From Ulvibacterium marinum (GTDB lineage: Bacteria > Bacteroidota > Bacteroidia > Flavobacteriales > Flavobacteriaceae), in contig NZ_RBCJ01000002.1 of NCBI RefSeq assembly GCF_003626755.1, positions 1,178,001 through 1,242,000 of the forward strand: a DNA stretch of 64,000 nucleotides, written 5' to 3'. Positions 60,890-64,000 of this stretch are shown in pieces (the stretch's first letter is position 1; each line of letters opens with the position of its first letter). The position numbers and the translations under genes were made by a program. The notes below the pieces were generated by a model. The model saw only the letters and a program-made list of their open reading frames with translations. It had not been told where the DNA came from and ran no database searches.

Positions 60890-61396
60890 ATGCCAAGACC
60901 CAAAACTAAAAAGGAACTCGTAGAATTAGGCGAAGCCAACTACAGGAGCCTATTGAATTTTGTTAGAGAGCTACCTAGGGAGGAACTGGAAAACGAATTC
61001 CCGCCGGGGTATTTAAACCGAAATATTAGGGATGTGCTGGCGCATCTTCATCATTGGCACCTGATGATGCTGGAATGGTACAAAGTAGGTATGTCAGGTT
61101 TTAAGCCCGACATGCCCAGCAAGGGATATACTTGGAAAACCGTGCCGGAACTCAATCGGAAAATACAGGATACCTATAGCAATGTTGACCTAAAAGTAGT
61201 AAAGGATTCTCTTGAGGAATCCTTCGAAAACCTCCAAGAAATCATCGCGCAGCATACGGAAGAAGAACTCTTTAAAAAAAAGCATTATCCCTGGACAGGC
61301 TCCACTTCTTTGGGCGCCTATTTTATTTCAGCGACTTCCAGCCACTACGATTGGGCATTAAAACTCATTAAAAAATGTAAGAGGCAATTGGCTTAA
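60890..61396 (+). CDS. ClbS/DfsB-like four-helix bundle protein
   Basis: A protein of 168 residues. It opens MPRPKTKKELVELGEANYRSLLNFV and has the ClbS/DfsB (DUF1706) pattern: RNIRDVLAHLHHWHLMMLEWY, then YTWKTVPELNRKIQDTYSN and ending SSHYDWALKLIKKCKRQL. ClbS protects against colibactin, but most relatives have unknown roles; a DinB-like bundle with general stress function is possible. It ends with a weak hairpin convergent with the GerW gene. Confidence 0.82.
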   Translation: MPRPKTKKELVELGEANYRSLLNFVRELPREELENEFPPGYLNRNIRDVLAHLHHWHLMMLEWYKVGMSGFKPDMPSKGYTWKTVPELNRKIQDTYSNVDLKVVKDSLEESFENLQEIIAQHTEEELFKKKHYPWTGSTSLGAYFISATSSHYDWALKLIKKCKRQLA

Positions 61397-61411
61397 TGAT
61401 TAGAGCAAACA

Positions 61412-61455
61412 AGAACCGAGCAAACCCTTTTAAAAGATTGGTCTTGCCCGGTTCT
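61412..61455. terminator. Imperfect hairpin between convergent genes
   Basis: AGAACCG (61412-61418) and CGGTTCT (61449-61455) pair, extended by GCAA and TTGC across one mismatch. It stands between the ClbS/DfsB-like gene and the GerW-type gene. Confidence 0.5.
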
Positions 61456-61476
61456 ATCGTTAAGATTAGAATTGAT

Positions 61477-61845
61477 CTAAACTTCTGCGGCTTCCCTGTT
61501 CCGGTTTTGGGCAATCTTTTCGATCAAGTCCGGTACCTTTTCAAAAACAGCGGCAAGGCCTTGGGTCTTCCCGGCAGCAAGAAAGGAAATCTCCTCTCTC
61601 TTACTTACCAAAAAACCAATAGGTTCAATTCCTACGCCTGCACCAGCACCCGCGCCTTGTCCTTTTCCTGTTTTGGGTTCGGTGCTTTCACCACCACCGG
61701 AACCAAACCCCATGCCTACTTTTATGACCGGTACACATTTAAATGCCCCTAATTCAAATTGTTCACCGACAACGGTTTCCGTCTTTGCTTCGGACTTTAT
61801 AAAGTCCGTAATCTTTCCTAATAATTCTTCAAAATGTAACTCCAT
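61477..61845 (-). CDS. GerW/YtfJ-family protein
   Basis: A protein of 122 residues with a Gly-rich core (IKVGMGFGSGGGESTEP, GKGQGAGAGAGVGIEPIGFLV) and the family start LLGKITDFIKSEAKTETVVGEQFELGAFKCVPVIKVG. In Bacillus YtfJ (GerW) is a spore-germination protein and is encoded beside the DUF2953 protein YtfI. Here the DUF2953 gene is likewise directly upstream (11 bases). The organism is not a spore former, so the pair must have another, probably membrane- or stress-related, role. Confidence 0.85.
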   Translation of the reverse strand: MELHFEELLGKITDFIKSEAKTETVVGEQFELGAFKCVPVIKVGMGFGSGGGESTEPKTGKGQGAGAGAGVGIEPIGFLVSKREEISFLAAGKTQGLAAVFEKVPDLIEKIAQNRNREAAEV

Positions 61846-61856
61846 AGTTGTATTTT

Positions 61857-62360
61857 TTAAAGGTTAACAAATGATTTAATAATATTCAAAGGCCTGTTTT
61901 GAATGTACAGTACCAAATGGTTCCTACCCTGGAAATTGATGGAAAACCGCCCCATAGTATGGTTCAAGAAAGTAAATACCGGATACAATTTTGCATTCAA
62001 AAGACTATCTCCGGTATCCATATCTATGATCAGCCTCTTTATAGTAAAGGTTTTCAATAGACGTATCACTTTTCCAATCCCCATTCTTTTCCCTTTCTTC
62101 TTTCTCACATTCTTTTTTGTCTTTCCTTTTTGGGAAAGTCCTATCGTTCTAAGAGGATAGAAATAAAAATTTCCAAAAATGAGGTTTAGCCGTATCCGTA
62201 TAAGTTCTTTTTCATGCCCTTCTATATCCGCCCTGATCAAGCCTCTTAACCGAAAATAATATTCATTAGTGATGGTATCGACATACAATTCTATTGGAAC
62301 AAATAACAAACTGATTATCAATAAAAAAAGAAGTGTAAATAGGACAATAACCCACATCAT
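61857..62360 (-). CDS. DUF2953-like membrane-anchored protein (YtfI-like)
   Basis: A protein of 167 residues from the ATG at 62360 (or 62357); the longer frame from a TTG at 62390 is rejected because the -7 element lies within it. One N-terminal membrane helix (MMWVIVLFTLLFLLIISLLFVPIELYVD) is followed by a beta-rich soluble domain with a Lys-rich loop (KGKTKKNVRKKKGKRMG). This layout and the GerW neighbour match the YtfI-YtfJ pair. It is the first gene of the pair and has a box 33 bp from its -7. Confidence 0.75.
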   Translation of the reverse strand: MMWVIVLFTLLFLLIISLLFVPIELYVDTITNEYYFRLRGLIRADIEGHEKELIRIRLNLIFGNFYFYPLRTIGLSQKGKTKKNVRKKKGKRMGIGKVIRLLKTFTIKRLIIDMDTGDSLLNAKLYPVFTFLNHTMGRFSINFQGRNHLVLYIQNRPLNIIKSFVNL

Positions 62361-62372
62361 TCCATTTTTGTG

Positions 62373-62415
62373 CAAAGTAAATGAGGGCAAAGATTCGTTA
62401 CAATGATTCAGATCA
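62373..62415 (-). promoter_or_regulatory. FNR-type box plus -7 element of the DUF2953-GerW operon
   Basis: TGAT-TCAG-ATCA at 62404-62415; minus-strand TTACTTTG at 62373-62380 (one mismatch to TAnnTTTG). Centres are 33 bp apart. The leader to the ATG at 62360 is short (about 6-10 bases). Confidence 0.64.
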
Positions 62416-62611
62416 TTAAGACTAATTATTTATAGACTTTGGCCGGTTTAAAACTGATTTTAATCATATCATTACTAGCCATACGTATCTACCTTTAGCA
62501 GAATCAAGAAATATTTGGCCAAAAAATTGGAGAGGTACAGTGAACTTCCGTTAATTTCAAAAAGTAAAAATCAAATACATAGGCTTATTTGAAAAACCTT
62601 ATCAAGATTGT

Positions 62612-62820
62612 ATGAGTAACAACGAGGCAATCATAGAATGGCTTTTAAAAAGTGATATGGCGATTCTATATCAGGTACACAGGGTTTTAGTTGCAACACA
62701 TCGTCCCGATTTAAGAAGCAAGATATCGTTCGAAGGCTGAGGAGCCGAATTCCTAATAATCCTTAAGTCTGAAAATTTCAATATCTCATGGATTGAAAGC
62801 ACATACCCCATGCATTTAAA
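62612..62820 (+). pseudogene. Remnant of a conserved protein gene, interrupted by a stop and truncated
   Basis: An ATG at 62612 opens MSNNEAIIEWLLKSDMAILY..., a sentence I recognise as the N-terminus of a Bacteroidetes family with prenyltransferase/squalene-oxidase-like repeats. The pattern there is EAIxxWLLxxDxAIxYQxxRDLLxxxRPDLxxKIxxEGWGAxFL. Here the Trp codon of EGWGA is TGA (62738-62740) and the frame continues as GAEFL and WIESTYPMHLKLWI before it dissolves into galactokinase. The recognition is from memory. The rest of 62391-62828 shows only the DUF2953 promoter and a possible shortened leader. Confidence 0.55.
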
Positions 62821-62828
62821 ACTATGGA

Positions 62829-63959
62829 TCAAACTACAACGGAAGTTCCTCCGCTGGGCCTTACCTCAAAAGCTTCCAAATCAATGGCAAAAGCATTTTT
62901 GTATGCTTTGGTGGCAGCGGTTACAAATTCATCGATGCCTGCTTCATGAACTAAATTAAGGGTACATCCTCCAAATCCACCACCAGTTTGTCTAGCTCCG
63001 AGAACGGTGTCATAGCCTTTGGAGAAATCGACCAAAAAATCGGATTCCGGACAGCTCACCTCATACAATTTGCTAATTCCCCCATGAGCCTCATAAAGTA
63101 AATCCCCTGCCTCCTTTAACCTATCGGACTTGAGTGCTTCCGTCATGGCAAGAACACGTTCATTTTCCTCGATAATAAAGGAACATCGATTAAAAACGGT
63201 TTGGCTCATTTCAGCCTTAAAAGGCATCAACATATCCAAAGTAACATCGCGAAGCGAGCTTATCTCAGGATGCTTTTGCTTTATGATATCTACCCCTTCC
63301 TGACATTCCTGCTTTCGCGTGTTGTATTCGCTGGAAGCCAAATTATGGGAAACTTTTGTGTTGAGAAGTATAATTCTGTACGGGCGGATATCAATGGGAA
63401 CATAATCGTATTCCAAAGATTTACAATCCAAAAGGATCACGTGCCCTTCCTTGCTCATAACCGATGCGAATTGATCCATAATTCCACATTGGGTACCTAC
63501 ATAGGTATGCTCTGCGATTTGGGACAATTTTACCATGTCCATTTTGGAAAGCCCCAAACCAAACAATTCATTTAATCCGAAAGCCAGCCCACATTCCAAG
63601 GCTGCCGAAGAACTTAGGCCAGATCCCGTAGGAAGGTTGCTCTCCAACGTACAATCAAACCCTTTAACCCCATCCGTCAACTTTGAAATTTCGTTAAGAA
63701 CACCTAAGATGTAATTCTCCCACTCAATCTCACTTCTTGAAATCTTGTTCAAATCCAAGGTAAAACCGGTATTGTAGGTAAGGCTATACAAATTACACTT
63801 GTTTACCGATCCGTTCTTTCGCAACTTAAATGTTATTTGGTTTTCTATTGCGGTCGGAAGTACATAACCCAGATTGTAATCCGTATGTTCTCCGATAAGA
63901 TTAATTCGTCCCGGTGACTTCACGGTCAATTCGGGAGTGAAACCCGTAATAAATTCCAT
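62829..63959 (-). CDS. galK: Galactokinase
   Basis: A protein of 376 residues. GHMP kinase motifs: SPGRINLIGEHTDYNLGYVLPTAI (galactose-binding signature, with Glu/His/Asp), LPTGSGLSSSAALECG (the phosphate loop) and GARQTGGGFGGCTLNLV (third motif). It phosphorylates galactose for the Leloir pathway. Start at the ATG 63959. An upstream gene on the same strand ends 14 bases before it, suggesting a galactose operon that continues out of the window. Confidence 0.95.
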   Translation of the reverse strand: MEFITGFTPELTVKSPGRINLIGEHTDYNLGYVLPTAIENQITFKLRKNGSVNKCNLYSLTYNTGFTLDLNKISRSEIEWENYILGVLNEISKLTDGVKGFDCTLESNLPTGSGLSSSAALECGLAFGLNELFGLGLSKMDMVKLSQIAEHTYVGTQCGIMDQFASVMSKEGHVILLDCKSLEYDYVPIDIRPYRIILLNTKVSHNLASSEYNTRKQECQEGVDIIKQKHPEISSLRDVTLDMLMPFKAEMSQTVFNRCSFIIEENERVLAMTEALKSDRLKEAGDLLYEAHGGISKLYEVSCPESDFLVDFSKGYDTVLGARQTGGGFGGCTLNLVHEAGIDEFVTAATKAYKNAFAIDLEAFEVRPSGGTSVVV

Positions 63960-63973
63960 AATTCTTCTCTTGA

Positions 63974-64000
63974 TCAGTTTTCTTTTCCTAGTAACATATC
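63974..64000 (-). CDS. C-terminal end of an upstream gene
   Basis: On the minus strand the frame entering at base 64000 reads DMLLGKEN and stops (TGA at 63974-63976), 14 bases before galK. Only eight codons are visible. A transporter or GalT of a galactose operon would be typical, but nothing here identifies it. Confidence 0.3.
   Translation of the reverse strand, partial: DMLLGKEN

Noticed and set aside
61396-61752. 118-codon open frame after the ClbS/DfsB-like gene
   Set aside because: Antisense shadow of the GerW gene, whose Gly-rich protein sequence is a clear family match.
1-64000. Mobile element, integrase or tRNA-bounded island around 40-62 kb
   Set aside because: No transposase, integrase, tRNA gene or flanking direct repeat was seen; the gene content and promoters look native.

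Overview
The window looks like a chromosomal segment of a marine-type member of the Flavobacteriaceae (Bacteroidetes). The signs are a protein with a type IX secretion sorting tail, a CarboxypepD_reg/TonB receptor, DUF6090, PspC, head-GIN and AIM24 family proteins, LytS/LytTR signalling, promoters of the Bacteroidetes type (TTG ... TAnnTTTG) and an absence of Shine-Dalgarno sequences. No rRNA, tRNA, CRISPR array, transposase or prophage gene was seen.

Region 1-40 kb is ordinary mixed gene content. From the left: a truncated GH78 rhamnosidase, an EEP-family hydrolase, a PaiB-type flavoprotein, a Tat-exported sugar isomerase-like protein, an AraC regulator, an acyltransferase and DUF6090 (1-7.6 kb); a Crp-like regulator with a membrane protein and an alpha/beta hydrolase lipoprotein (8-10.5 kb); an ECF42-type sigma factor with its YCII partner (10.6-12.4 kb); a TonB receptor, then Dps divergent from an OxyR-type LysR regulator (13.4-17.3 kb); PBP4, MsrA, Nudix, Crp and a GH140-like hydrolase (17.8-22.9 kb); a repeat-rich intergenic tract (23.6-24.1 kb); AIM24 and a LytTR two-component pair (24.1-27.7 kb); a PadR-PspC-GIN envelope stress cluster (28.4-32.6 kb); a lipoprotein with a large T9SS cargo protein (32.7-36.1 kb); a dipeptide epimerase with an AONS-like enzyme (36.4-38.4 kb); and TrxB.

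Region 40-62.4 kb is the most interesting part. It is a stress or dormancy island: six universal stress proteins, Hsp20, a ribosome hibernation factor, cardiolipin synthase, a ROK kinase, a DoxX-like protein, a ClbS/DfsB-like protein, a DUF2953-GerW pair and four members of an unrecognised small helical protein family. In its middle sit a soluble PAS histidine kinase, whose PAS domain resembles the FixL haem-PAS domain, and a response regulator fused to a Crp/Fnr effector domain. Reading the intergenic regions by eye shows one recurring 12-bp palindrome, TGAY-N4-RTCA (an FNR-box core). It occurs 13 times, plus one degenerate copy, upstream of these operons. In 12 of the 13 cases its centre lies exactly 33 bp upstream of the centre of a TAnnTTTG-like -7 element; the thirteenth is at 34 bp. 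This is the geometry of a class II Crp/Fnr-activated promoter. I infer a single regulon, functionally like DosR or FixLJ-FixK, probably controlled by the kinase and REC-Crp protein encoded inside it. One of the sites faces no annotated gene and predicts a small RNA.

The right edge carries a decayed gene remnant and galactokinase.
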